Source: Kibdelosporangium banguiense (lineage in GTDB: Bacteria; Actinomycetota; Actinomycetes; Mycobacteriales; Pseudonocardiaceae). Taken from it: DNA of 64,000 nt. A model generated the notes under the pieces. That model did no database searches. It saw only the letters and a program-made list of their open reading frames with translations, and was not told the DNA's origin. This document shows positions 54,777 through 63,211 of the stretch, one piece after another; position 1 is the first letter of the stretch, and each line of letters begins with the position of its first letter. The stretch lies in the NCBI RefSeq assembly GCF_017876405.1, contig NZ_JAGINW010000001.1, positions 2,865,203 to 2,929,202 of the forward strand, written 5' to 3'. Position numbers and translations under genes: made by a program.

Positions 54777-55163
54777 ATGGCGAAGCTCAGCACCGAGGAC
54801 CTGCTCGAAGCCTTCAAGGAGATGACCCTCCTGGAGCTGTCGGACTTCGTGAAGGAGTTCGAGACCGTCTTCGACGTGAAGGCTGCCGCCCCGGTCGCCG
54901 TCGCCGCTGCCGGCCCCGCCGGTGCCGCCCCGGCCGAGGCCGAGGAGCAGGACGAGTTCGACGTCGTGCTGGAGTCCGCCGGCGACAAGAAGATCCAGGT
55001 CATCAAGGTCGTCCGCGAGATCGTCTCCGGCCTGGGCCTCAAGGAGGCCAAGGAGCTCGTCGAGTCCGCCCCGAAGCCCGTCCTGGAGAAGGTCGCCAAG
55101 GAGGCCGCCGAGGCCGCCAAGGAGAAGCTCGAGGCCGTCGGCGCCAAGATCGCCGTCAAGTGA
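54777..55163 (+). CDS. rplL: 50S ribosomal protein L7/L12
   Basis: 128 residues. The N-terminal dimerisation helix ([20 protein letters not shown]) is followed by the Ala/Pro hinge (~40-58) and the factor-binding C-terminal domain ([35 protein letters not shown]). The ATG follows GAAAGGAG. A terminator lies 33 bases after the stop. Confidence 0.97.
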   Translation: MAKLSTEDLLEAFKEMTLLELSDFVKEFETVFDVKAAAPVAVAAAGPAGAAPAEAEEQDEFDVVLESAGDKKIQVIKVVREIVSGLGLKEAKELVESAPKPVLEKVAKEAAEAAKEKLEAVGAKIAVK

Positions 55164-55195
55164 TCACCGCGGCCTAGGCCGCACTGAAGTACCTC

Positions 55196-55229
55196 GAAAG
55201 GGCCGCCCTGCGCACGGGGCGGCCCTTTC
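55196..55229 (+). terminator. terminator after rplL
   Basis: GAAAGGGCCGCCC (55196-55208) pairs perfectly with its inverse (55217-55229) over an 8-base loop, ending in CCCTTTC. It closes the rplJ-rplL transcript. Confidence 0.85.
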
Positions 55230-55333
55230 GCATACCCAGCCAAAACCCGCCAAGCCCCAAATCCCAACAGGCAAAAGCAACACCACCCGAACCCAAGGCG
55301 GATCAAAGTACGAAGACTTGGTCCCCGAACATG

Positions 55334-55599
55334 CCTCAAGATGCGCGGGCTGGCCGTGAGACTTGCCTCAAAGGTGTGAGGTCAGGCGCGAGATTCGACC
55401 CAAGGCGTGGGGCCAGAAACCAGACTCGCCTCAAGGTGTGAAGTCAGGCGTCAGACTCGACTCAAAGTGTGAAGACCAAGCACCAGTCCCAATCAGACTT
55501 TGAACACCCGGCAGCAGCCTCGACCAAAGTTTGAGACCTGGTGCCAGTCCCGACAAAACTTTGAGCACCCAGCACCAGCCGCGACAACTTTGAAGGCCA
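55334..55599. repeat. degenerate ~32-bp tandem repeat array
   Basis: About eight units of 30-33 bp begin with CCTCAAG/CTCAAAGT/CAAAGTTTGA-like sequence and end in CCAGACTCGA-like sequence. The unit starts I can place are near 55334, 55366, 55397, 55429, 55461, 55494, 55523 and 55553. Units differ at many bases. The array abuts the second MITE-like copy, and 55164-56007 has no gene. Confidence 0.65.
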
Positions 55600-55756
55600 G
55601 GCTCGATTTTATGCGGAGTGGAGGCGGCCTTAAGCTCGTCGGCGCGGCAGGCCCCACATGGCTTTGGCCGAGAACCCAACCTCAATCCATGGGCCTGCCC
55701 TTTAGTCCTGACGCGGCCGCCTCAGAGGTCTCCGTGTCATCAAATCGAGCCGTCCC
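55600..55756. repeat. MITE-like dispersed repeat, copy 2 (inverted)
   Basis: The same length (157 bp) as copy 1 at 22001-22157 and its inverse, with about ten differences. It keeps the terminal GGCTCGATTT/AAATCGAGCC pair and the inner complementary arms. It lies between rplL and the protease gene. Confidence 0.85.
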
Positions 55757-55934
55757 AGCCACCGAAACCAAACCCAAAACCCAAGCCAAGCGCCCAACCA
55801 CAGACACCAGGCAAAACACCCAAGCCCAGCGCTGCTCCAAACGAGTGATCCCCGAACGAACGGCCCACTCGCACGCAAAACTCCCGAAAACCGAACCCCA
55901 ACCCCCACTCTCCCGACTAGAATAGAAGCCGGGG

Positions 55935-55973
55935 AGCCCCCACCCCCTTAGGGAGGGTGGGGGCTGTCATTTT
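55935..55973 (+). terminator. terminator-like hairpin with T-run
   Basis: AGCCCCCACCC (55935-55945) pairs with GGGTGGGGGCT (55955-55965), followed by GTCATTTTT. It points rightward, although no gene immediately precedes it on this strand; it may end read-through from rplL or a transcript of the repeat region. Confidence 0.65.
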
Positions 55974-56007
55974 TGGGAGGGAGGGGAAAGGGAAAAAGAG
56001 GGAAACG

Positions 56008-56865
56008 TTAGCGCCAGCCGGTTACTTCGGTCAGGCGGGCTGCTGTGATTCGGGCGCCGCTGTTCTGGGAGCCGCCATACGCGTGGAACGCCAGTGAGCA
56101 CCAGCCTGAGCAGCCGGGCGAGCCTGCGGGACGGTTGGTCGCGACCGCGCTGCCGCTGTTTCCGCCGATTGTGTCGTTCTCGTAGTAGAGGCGCAGTGCG
56201 CCCGATGTGCGGATCTGGTCGGTGGAGAGCCATTGTTGCTTGTTCTTGTCGCCGCCGTAGCCCTGGATTGTGGTGGGGGTTCCGTTCAGGGAGGCGGTTG
56301 TGGCGTACGCGCCGTACCAGCCGACCGTATTGCCGATGGTGCAGTTGAGGTTCGCGCCGCCGTAGTCCTGGTCGGGGCTGCCGTTGGCGACGTAACCCGC
56401 GCTCGCGCGCAGTTGCGTTGCGGTGCATGAGCCGTAGGGGGCTGTGTCGCCGTTGTAGCCGGGGTAGAAGCGCAGGCCTGTGTAGTAGGCGGAGCCGCTG
56501 TAGACGCAGTGGCCTGCGGTGAGGACCAGGGATGGGCCGAACATCCAGCCGGTGCAGTGCTGACGTTCGACTCCGCCGGAGACGCGGGTGATCAGCACTG
56601 TGGCGCGGGCTGGGAAGGATGTTGTCGGGTTGACGCGGACGCGGTTGTCGGGGCCGATGATCGACTGCACGCCGATTCCGTCAAATCCGGCGATCTGGTG
56701 GCCTGGGCGGACTGGGTCGGCGCCGACCAGGGCTGGGTTCTGGATGCCGCTGCCTTCGAACGAGGGCACGCCGGTCAGGGTGCCGCTCGCATTGGCGGGC
56801 GCGGCCAGGACGACGCCGGCGACCAGCGCTCCACTGAGTAAGGCGACGAGGCGTGATTTGCCCAT
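56008..56865 (-). CDS. secreted trypsin-like serine protease (S1, glutamyl-endopeptidase type)
   Basis: 285 residues with a signal peptide (MGKSRLVALLSGALVAGVVL, cut after APANA). The catalytic triad is visible: His in LTAGHCVYS (~117), Asp in SPDQDYGGANL (~163) and Ser in IGGNSGSAV (~238). Four cysteines in the mature part suggest disulfides. The ATG at 56865 follows GGAGAG; the much longer open frame upstream is a shadow of mkl. It is divergent from the mkl operon across 237 bases with no other gene. Confidence 0.9.
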   Translation of the reverse strand: MGKSRLVALLSGALVAGVVLAAPANASGTLTGVPSFEGSGIQNPALVGADPVRPGHQIAGFDGIGVQSIIGPDNRVRVNPTTSFPARATVLITRVSGGVERQHCTGWMFGPSLVLTAGHCVYSGSAYYTGLRFYPGYNGDTAPYGSCTATQLRASAGYVANGSPDQDYGGANLNCTIGNTVGWYGAYATTASLNGTPTTIQGYGGDKNKQQWLSTDQIRTSGALRLYYENDTIGGNSGSAVATNRPAGSPGCSGWCSLAFHAYGGSQNSGARITAARLTEVTGWR

Positions 56866-57102
56866 GACACTCTCCGTCTTGTTGCAGGGAAGACAACTGA
56901 CGGTATCCAGGCGACTCTGCTGCGCACAGGAACTTCCGTATTGAAAACCCGCGGATGAGCTGTCTGGTCTAAGGTGGCCGACCGGGTGGCGGATTCGACT
57001 AGCCGCCGCGGAGTATGTACCTTGCCGCGTACCAAGCAGTAACCCCGGCGAGTCCGGCTCGTTGGTCAGGTGAGGAACGGACAGCCAGCTCTGGAGGGTT
57101 CG

Positions 57103-58245
57103 ATGGGCGCCGAAGTGGTGGTCGAAGGTCTCACCAAGTCTTTCGGACGACAGACCATTTGGCGGGACGTCACCCTGACGCTGCCGCCGGGCGAGGTCAG
57201 TGTGATGCTCGGCCCGTCGGGGACCGGCAAGTCCGTCTTCCTGAAGTCCATGATCGGTCTGCTCAAGCCCGACCGGGGCCGGTGTGTCATCAACGGCGTC
57301 GACATCGTCTCGTGCTCCGAGCACAAGCTGTACGAGGTCCGCAAGCTGTTCGGTGTGCTGTTCCAGGACGGTGCCCTGTTCGGTTCGATGAACCTGTACG
57401 ACAACGTGGCGTTCCCGTTGCGTGAGCACACCAAGAAGTCCGAGACCGAGATCAAGCGGATCGTGCTCGAGAAGATGGAGATGGTCGGTCTCACCGGTGC
57501 GGAGAAGAAACTCCCCGGTGAGATTTCCGGTGGTATGCGCAAGCGTGCCGGGCTGGCCCGTGCCCTCGTGCTGGACCCCGAGATCATTCTGTGTGACGAG
57601 CCCGACTCCGGTCTTGACCCGGTCCGCACGGCGTATCTCAGCCAGTTGCTGATCGACCTGAACGCGCAGATCGACGCGACCATCCTGATCGTCACGCACA
57701 ACATCAACCTGGCCCGGACCGTGCCGGACAACCTGGGCATGCTGTTCCGCCGCGAGCTGATCATGTTCGGCCCGCGTGAGGTGCTGCTCACCTCCGAGGA
57801 GCCGGTCGTCGAGCAGTTCCTCAACGGCCGCAGGCTCGGCCCGATCGGCATGTCGGAGGAGAAGGACGTCGCCACGATGGCCGCCGAGCAGGAGCTGGCC
57901 GACGCCGGCCACCACGACGGGTCCACTGAGGACGTTCGTGGTGTGGTGCCGCAGCTGCAGCCGACGCCTGGTCTGCCCGAGCGGCAAGGTGTCCGTCGTC
58001 GTAAGGACCGGGTGATGAGCATCCTGCACACGCTTCCCCCGGCCGCGCAGGAGGGCATCATCGAGAGCCTCACGCCCGAGGATCAGCACCGCTACAACGT
58101 GCGCCCGCACATGTTCGCGACTGTCCCGGCCGGACACAGACCGTCCCCTTCACCCAGAGACCGGATCACGGGTGACCTTGGGGTGGCGCAGGTCCCGCAG
58201 ACCCAATGGCGGCCGCCCGCACCGGGCGAAGGCGGTGGCGTGTGA
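57103..58245 (+). CDS. mkl: ABC transporter ATP-binding protein of the Mce system (Mkl)
   Basis: The ATPase that powers YrbE/Mce lipid import (380 residues). Walker A is GPSGTGKS (~36-43), the Q-loop lies in LFQDGALFGSM, the ABC signature is ISGGMRKRAGLARAL, and Walker B is IILCDEPDSGLDPV. A C-terminal extension of about 130 residues, typical of Mkl, contains LPPAAQEGIIESLTPEDQHR. I chose the ATG at 57103 because GGAGGG lies six bases before it. The stop overlaps yrbEA (GTGA). Confidence 0.93.
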   Translation: MGAEVVVEGLTKSFGRQTIWRDVTLTLPPGEVSVMLGPSGTGKSVFLKSMIGLLKPDRGRCVINGVDIVSCSEHKLYEVRKLFGVLFQDGALFGSMNLYDNVAFPLREHTKKSETEIKRIVLEKMEMVGLTGAEKKLPGEISGGMRKRAGLARALVLDPEIILCDEPDSGLDPVRTAYLSQLLIDLNAQIDATILIVTHNINLARTVPDNLGMLFRRELIMFGPREVLLTSEEPVVEQFLNGRRLGPIGMSEEKDVATMAAEQELADAGHHDGSTEDVRGVVPQLQPTPGLPERQGVRRRKDRVMSILHTLPPAAQEGIIESLTPEDQHRYNVRPHMFATVPAGHRPSPSPRDRITGDLGVAQVPQTQWRPPAPGEGGGV

Positions 58246-59036
58246 CAGTTCGACCCACCAGGTCGTCATTCCCTGGTGCTGGCGCACTTCGTGAGACCGG
58301 CCAGATGTTCGCCCTCGGTCTTGACGTCGTGCGCGGGTTCTTCCAGCGACCGTTTCAGTTCCGTGAGTTCGTCCAGCAGTCCTGGTTCATCGCGAGTGTC
58401 TCGATCCTGCCGACCGCGTTGGTCGCGATCCCGTTCGGCGCGGTCATCGCGTTGCAGCTGGGATCGCTGGTCACGCAGCTCGGCGCGCAGTCGTTCATGG
58501 GTGCCGCGAGTGTGCTCGCGATCATCCAGCAGGCCGCGCCCCTGGTGACAGCGCTGCTCGTCGCTGGTGCCGGTGGTTCGGCGATGTGCGCCGACATCGG
58601 TGCAAGGACCATCCGCGAGGAGATCGACGCGATGGAGGTGCTCGGCGTTTCGGCCGTGCAGCGCCTCGTCGTGCCGCGGGTGCTCGCGTCGATGCTGGTT
58701 GCCGTGCTGCTCAACGGTTTGGTGAGCGTTGTCGGTGTGCTCGGCGGTTACTTCTTCAACGTCGTTCTGCAAGGCGGGACGCCGGGTGCGTATCTCGCCG
58801 GGTTCTCCGCGCTGGCCCAGCTGCCGGACTTGTGGATCAGTGAGCTCAAGGCGTTGATCTTCGGGTTCATCGCCGGTGTGGTCGCCTGCTACCGCGGCCT
58901 CAACCCGCCTCCCGGGCCGAAGGGTGTGGGTGACGCGGTCAACCAGTCCGTGGTGATCACGTTCCTGTTGCTGTTCTTCGTGAACTTCGTACTGACCACT
59001 GTGTACCTGACGGTCGTCCCGGCGAAGGGGAGCTGA
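58242..59036 (+). CDS. yrbEA: Mce-associated permease YrbE A-type (MlaE)
   Basis: A 264-residue membrane permease with about five helices, one of the two MlaE-like subunits. It has the domain core SVSILPTALVAIPFGAVIAL, then GSAMCADIGARTIREEIDAM, and EVLGVSAVQRLVVPRVLASM. The GTG overlaps the mkl stop. yrbEB follows after two bases. Confidence 0.92.
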   Translation: MTVRPTRSSFPGAGALRETGQMFALGLDVVRGFFQRPFQFREFVQQSWFIASVSILPTALVAIPFGAVIALQLGSLVTQLGAQSFMGAASVLAIIQQAAPLVTALLVAGAGGSAMCADIGARTIREEIDAMEVLGVSAVQRLVVPRVLASMLVAVLLNGLVSVVGVLGGYFFNVVLQGGTPGAYLAGFSALAQLPDLWISELKALIFGFIAGVVACYRGLNPPPGPKGVGDAVNQSVVITFLLLFFVNFVLTTVYLTVVPAKGS

Positions 59037-59038
59037 CG

Positions 59039-59863
59039 ATGGCCGTGAAGGACCAGCTCCGCAAGCCGCTGGACGTGCTGGACAACGCCGGCGACCAGAT
59101 GTCGTTCTACATCCGCGCGCTGGCGTGGATTCCGCGGGCGGCCACGCGCTACATGCGCGAGACCATGCGGCTGCTGGCCGAAGTCAGCTTCGGCAGTGGA
59201 GCGCTCGCGGTCATCGGCGGCACGATCGGCGTGATGCTCGGCCTGACGCTGTTCGTCGGCACGGTCGTCGGCCTGCAGGGTTATGCCGCCCTGAACCAGA
59301 TCGGCACGGCGGCGTTCGCCGGGTTCGTGTCCGCGTACTTCAACACGCGTGAGATCGCGCCTTTGGTTGCGGGACTTGCGTTGTCGGCGACCGTCGGCTC
59401 GGGTTTCACCGCTCAGCTCGGTGCGATGCGGATCTCGGAGGAGATCGACGCGCTGGAAGTCATGGGCGTGCCGAGCCTGCCCTACCTGGTGACCACGCGG
59501 ATCATGGCCGGGTTCATCGCGGTCATTCCCTTGTACATTATCGGTTTGCTGTCCTCGTACGTCGCGTCGAGAACGATCACGGTCTATTTCTACGGCCAGT
59601 CGGCGGGTACGTATGACCATTACTTCGACCTGTTCCTACCGCCTCAAGACGTGTTCTGGTCGTTCGGCAAGGTCCTGATCTTCGCTGTGCTGATCATCCT
59701 CACGCACTGCTACTACGGCTACCGCGCCAGCGGCGGCCCGGCCGGCGTCGGTGTCGCCGTGGGCCGCGCGGTGCGGACCACGATCGTGGCCGTCACGCTG
59801 CTCGACTTCTTTCTGAGCCTGGCCATCTGGGGCACGACGACGACCGTGAGGATCGCCGGATGA
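59039..59863 (+). CDS. yrbEB: Mce-associated permease YrbE B-type (MlaE)
   Basis: A 274-residue partner permease. It has the same MlaE core: GTIGVMLGLTLFVGTVVGLQ, GSGFTAQLGAMRISEEIDAL and EVMGVPSLPYLVTTRIMAGF. The ATG follows GGGGAG. The stop overlaps mceA by four bases. The A-then-B permease order is standard for Mce operons. Confidence 0.92.
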   Translation: MAVKDQLRKPLDVLDNAGDQMSFYIRALAWIPRAATRYMRETMRLLAEVSFGSGALAVIGGTIGVMLGLTLFVGTVVGLQGYAALNQIGTAAFAGFVSAYFNTREIAPLVAGLALSATVGSGFTAQLGAMRISEEIDALEVMGVPSLPYLVTTRIMAGFIAVIPLYIIGLLSSYVASRTITVYFYGQSAGTYDHYFDLFLPPQDVFWSFGKVLIFAVLIILTHCYYGYRASGGPAGVGVAVGRAVRTTIVAVTLLDFFLSLAIWGTTTTVRIAG

Positions 59864-61209
59864 CGGGCGTGTCGGTCCTTAGGCGCAGGCTGCTGGGCGT
59901 CGCGTTCATCGCGATGCTCGTGGGCTTTGTCGTGCTGAGCATCGCCTTCTTCAACAAGTCGTTCAGCTCGTTCGTCAACGTCAAGCTGACAGGCGACAAG
60001 GTCGGCAACCAGTTGCAGCAGCGTTCGGACGTCAAGGTGCGCGGCCTGATCGTCGGCTCGGTGGAGAAGATCACGCCGACCGCGCACGGCGCCGAGCTCA
60101 CGCTGGCGCTCGATCCGGACAAGGTGAACGTGATCCCGAGCAACGTCTCGGCACGCTTCCTGCCCAAGACGCTGTTCGGTGAACGCTATGTGGCGCTGCA
60201 GATCCCGGACCAGCCGTCGGCCTCGACGATCCGCAGCGGCGACACGATCGACCAGGACCGGTCCGCGCCCGCGGTCGAGGTGGAGAAGGCGCTCAACGAC
60301 CTTTTGCCGGTGCTGCAGGCGGTTCAGCCGCAGAAGCTGTCCAGCACGCTGACCGCGATCTCGACCGCGCTGGAAGGCCGGGGCAAGCCGCTCGGCGAGA
60401 CGCTGTCGGACCTCGGTGAGTACGTCGGCGAATTGTCGCCGCACATCCCGCAGCTACAGCACGATCTCCAGGCGCTGGTGAAGTTCTCCGACACCTACAG
60501 CGAGGCGACGCCGCAGCTGGTGCAGGCCTTGACGGATCTGACTGTCACGTCCAAGACCGTGGCCGAGCAGCGTGACAATCTGTCCACTCTGTACGGAAGC
60601 CTCACCACGGCGTCGACGGACCTCAAGACGTTCCTCGCGGTGAACAAGAACAACCTGATCCAGTTCGCGGACACCTCCCGGCCCACGCTGGAGCTGCTGG
60701 CCAAGTACGCGCCGGAATACCCGTGCTTCCTCAAGCAGATGGCCGAGACCATCCCGAAGCTGGACGTCGCGTTCGGCAAGGGCACCAACGAGCCCGGTCT
60801 GCACGTGACCCTGGAGGTCACGGTCAACCGCGGCGCGTACAAGCCGGGTCAGGACGAGCCGCGTTACCAGGACAAGCGCGGGCCGCGTTGTTACGACTTC
60901 AAGCAGTTCCCGAACCCGTTCCCGCAGCATCCGCCGGACGGCCCGCTCAAGGACGGCTCGAAGCCGCCGCCGGCCGCGCGATCGGCGCAGGACGGTGTGC
61001 TGCCGCCGAGCATGATCGGCCAGGTGATCGGCGGGACGTCCCCGTCGGGCGCGCCGACGGACTTCGGCCTGCCGAACTCGCACGCCGAACAGGAGTTCGT
61101 GGCCGCGATCATGGCCGGTCAGCTGGGCATCAGCCCGGATGACGTACCGAGATGGACGACCTTGCTGGCAGCACCGGTGTATCGAGGAGCGGAGGTGACC
61201 ACGAAGTGA
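59860..61209 (+). CDS. mceA: Mce family protein, first subunit (MceA type)
   Basis: 449 residues. An N-terminal helix (~12-32) is followed by the MlaD-type barrel domain (SFVNVKLTGDKVGNQLQQRS ... GERYVALQIPDQPSA, ~39-125) and a long helical region. The C-terminal tail is Pro/Gly-rich. Six such subunits form a periplasm-spanning tube for lipids. The ATG overlaps the yrbEB stop, and the stop overlaps mceB (GTGA). Confidence 0.9.
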   Translation: MTGVSVLRRRLLGVAFIAMLVGFVVLSIAFFNKSFSSFVNVKLTGDKVGNQLQQRSDVKVRGLIVGSVEKITPTAHGAELTLALDPDKVNVIPSNVSARFLPKTLFGERYVALQIPDQPSASTIRSGDTIDQDRSAPAVEVEKALNDLLPVLQAVQPQKLSSTLTAISTALEGRGKPLGETLSDLGEYVGELSPHIPQLQHDLQALVKFSDTYSEATPQLVQALTDLTVTSKTVAEQRDNLSTLYGSLTTASTDLKTFLAVNKNNLIQFADTSRPTLELLAKYAPEYPCFLKQMAETIPKLDVAFGKGTNEPGLHVTLEVTVNRGAYKPGQDEPRYQDKRGPRCYDFKQFPNPFPQHPPDGPLKDGSKPPPAARSAQDGVLPPSMIGQVIGGTSPSGAPTDFGLPNSHAEQEFVAAIMAGQLGISPDDVPRWTTLLAAPVYRGAEVTTK

Positions 61210-62231
61210 AGGGCCTGACCGCACCGATGATCAAGCTCTCGCTGTTCATCGTGGTGACCGTGGTCGCAACCTCCGTGCTGGCGATCAGCATCGCGAACAC
61301 CAACCTGAGCTCCACCAACACCTATTCGGCCCGTTTCACCGACGCGACGCTGTTGCTGCCCGGTGACGACGTGCGGATCGCGGGCGTGCGGGTCGGCCAG
61401 GTCGAGGAGGTCGGCATCGCCGACCGCAAGCAGGCCGAGGTGAAGTTCTCGGTGGACGCCGGACGGAGCCTGCCCGCGGGCGTGACCGCGACGATCAAGT
61501 TCCGCAACCTGGTGGGCCAGCGTTACATCGCGTTGGGCCAAGGCACCGGCAACGGGCTGCTGCAACCGGGCGGCTCGATCCCGTTGGAGCGCACCAGGCC
61601 CGCGCTGGATCTGACCGAGTTGTTCAACGGCTTCAAGCCGTTGTTCCGGGCCCTGTCGCCGGACGACGTGAACAAGCTGTCGTACGAGATCATCCAGGTG
61701 CTGCAGGGCGAAGGCGGCACAGTCGAGTCGCTGCTGTCCCACACGGCCTCGCTGACCAGCGCGATCGCCGACAAGGACGCCGTGATCGGCGAGGTGATCA
61801 CCAACCTCAACAGCCTGCTGGACACCGTGAACGCCCGTGGCCAGCAGCTCTCGGACCTGGTGGTCACGTTGCAGCAGCTGGTTTCCGGGCTCGCCGCGGA
61901 CCGCAAGCCGATCGGTGACGCGGTCCAGGCCCTGTCCGGATTGGCGGGTACCACGTCCGGCCTGCTGGCCGAGGCTCGTGAGCCGCTGCGCAACGACATC
62001 GCGGCGCTGGGCACGTTCACCAAGAACCTCAACGACAACGAGCAGCTGGTGGAGCACTTCTTCCAGTTCATGCCGCACAAGCTCACCGAGCTCACGCGCA
62101 CCGCCAGCTACGGCTCGTGGTTCAACTTCTTCCTGTGCTCGGCGGGCGGTTCGATCTCGTTGCCACCGCTGATCACGCAGCCGATCAACGTGCCGCTGGC
62201 ACCGGTGAGTCAGCCGAGGTGCCAGGCATGA
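61206..62231 (+). CDS. mceB: Mce family protein, second subunit (MceB type)
   Basis: 341 residues. The membrane anchor is residues ~8-28 (IKLSLFIVVTVVATSVLAI). The MlaD domain includes RFTDATLLLPGDDVRIAGVR and NLVGQRYIALGQG, then an amphipathic helical stretch. The GTG at 61206 overlaps the mceA stop; the longer open frame upstream is a shadow. The stop overlaps mceC (ATGA). Confidence 0.9.
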   Translation: MKGLTAPMIKLSLFIVVTVVATSVLAISIANTNLSSTNTYSARFTDATLLLPGDDVRIAGVRVGQVEEVGIADRKQAEVKFSVDAGRSLPAGVTATIKFRNLVGQRYIALGQGTGNGLLQPGGSIPLERTRPALDLTELFNGFKPLFRALSPDDVNKLSYEIIQVLQGEGGTVESLLSHTASLTSAIADKDAVIGEVITNLNSLLDTVNARGQQLSDLVVTLQQLVSGLAADRKPIGDAVQALSGLAGTTSGLLAEAREPLRNDIAALGTFTKNLNDNEQLVEHFFQFMPHKLTELTRTASYGSWFNFFLCSAGGSISLPPLITQPINVPLAPVSQPRCQA

Positions 62232-63211
62232 AGTCGTTCCGTTCCCGCAACCCGATCACGATCGCCGTCGCCGGCCTGGTGGTGATCGCGCTGGCGCTGC
62301 TGGCCGCGGTCTACTCCGACGACCTGCCGATCATCGGCGGCGGCACCACCTACCAGGCGCAGTTCTCCGAGGCGGCCGGCATCAAGCCCACTGACGAGGT
62401 CCGGATCGCCGGGGTCAAGGTCGGCAAGGTGACCGACGTCGACCTGGTCGGCGACTCGGTGCTGGTGTCGTTCAAGGTCAAGGACGCCTGGGTGGGCGAC
62501 CGGACCCGGGCCGCGATCAAGATCAAGACATTGCTGGGGCAGAAGTTCCTGTCGCTGGAGCCGGACGGTTCCACGGTGCTGGATCCCGGCAAGCCGATCC
62601 CGCGCAACCGCACGCTGGCGCCGTACGACGTCCTGGAAGCGTTCCGCGGCCTGGCCGAAACCGTGGACGCGGTGGACACTCCGCAGCTGGCCAAGAGCTT
62701 CGAAGTGCTCTCGCAGACGTTCTCCAACACGCCCGACAACGTCAAAGGCGCGCTGGACGGCCTGTCGGCGTTGTCCAAGACGGTCTCCAGCCGGGACCAG
62801 GAACTGGCCAAGCTGCTGGACAACACGGCCAAGATCACCCAGACGCTGGCCGACCGGGACGCCGAGGTGCAGAAACTGCTGGAGGACGGCAACAAGCTGC
62901 TCGACGAGGTGCGCAAGCGCAAGCAGGCGATCAGCGCACTGCTGGACGGCACCAAGAAGCTCTCGGCCGAGCTCAAGGGCCTGGTCGACGACAACGCCAA
63001 GCAGCTGGACCCGGTGCTGACCCAGCTCGACCAGTTCACCGCGATGCTCCAGCGCAACCAGGACGACCTGGGCAAGGGCATCGAGAAGCTGGCCCCGTTC
63101 GTCCGGCAGTTCACCAACACGCTGGGCAACGGCCGCTGGTTCGACAACTACATCTGCGGCCTGCTCCCGCCGTCGATCGGCCCGATCAACCCGCAGGGGT
63201 GTCTGCCATGA
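62228..63211 (+). CDS. mceC: Mce family protein, third subunit (MceC type)
   Basis: 327 residues. Anchor ITIAVAGLVVIALALLAAVY (~10-29), MlaD segment EAAGIKPTDEVRIAGVKVGK (~54-73), GQKFLSLEP, and a long helical part with ELAKLLDNTAKITQTLADRD. The C-terminus GLLPPSIGPINPQGCLP is family-like. The ATG at 62228 overlaps the mceB stop; the stop overlaps mceD. Confidence 0.9.
   Translation: MKSFRSRNPITIAVAGLVVIALALLAAVYSDDLPIIGGGTTYQAQFSEAAGIKPTDEVRIAGVKVGKVTDVDLVGDSVLVSFKVKDAWVGDRTRAAIKIKTLLGQKFLSLEPDGSTVLDPGKPIPRNRTLAPYDVLEAFRGLAETVDAVDTPQLAKSFEVLSQTFSNTPDNVKGALDGLSALSKTVSSRDQELAKLLDNTAKITQTLADRDAEVQKLLEDGNKLLDEVRKRKQAISALLDGTKKLSAELKGLVDDNAKQLDPVLTQLDQFTAMLQRNQDDLGKGIEKLAPFVRQFTNTLGNGRWFDNYICGLLPPSIGPINPQGCLP

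Noticed and set aside
55334..55599. CRISPR array
   Set aside because: The repeats are degenerate and contiguous, there are no constant repeats with unique spacers, and no cas genes are in the window.
56866..58137. N-terminal extension of the serine protease (open frame to 58137)
   Set aside because: The protease has a good ribosome site and signal peptide at 56865; the extension is the antisense of mkl.
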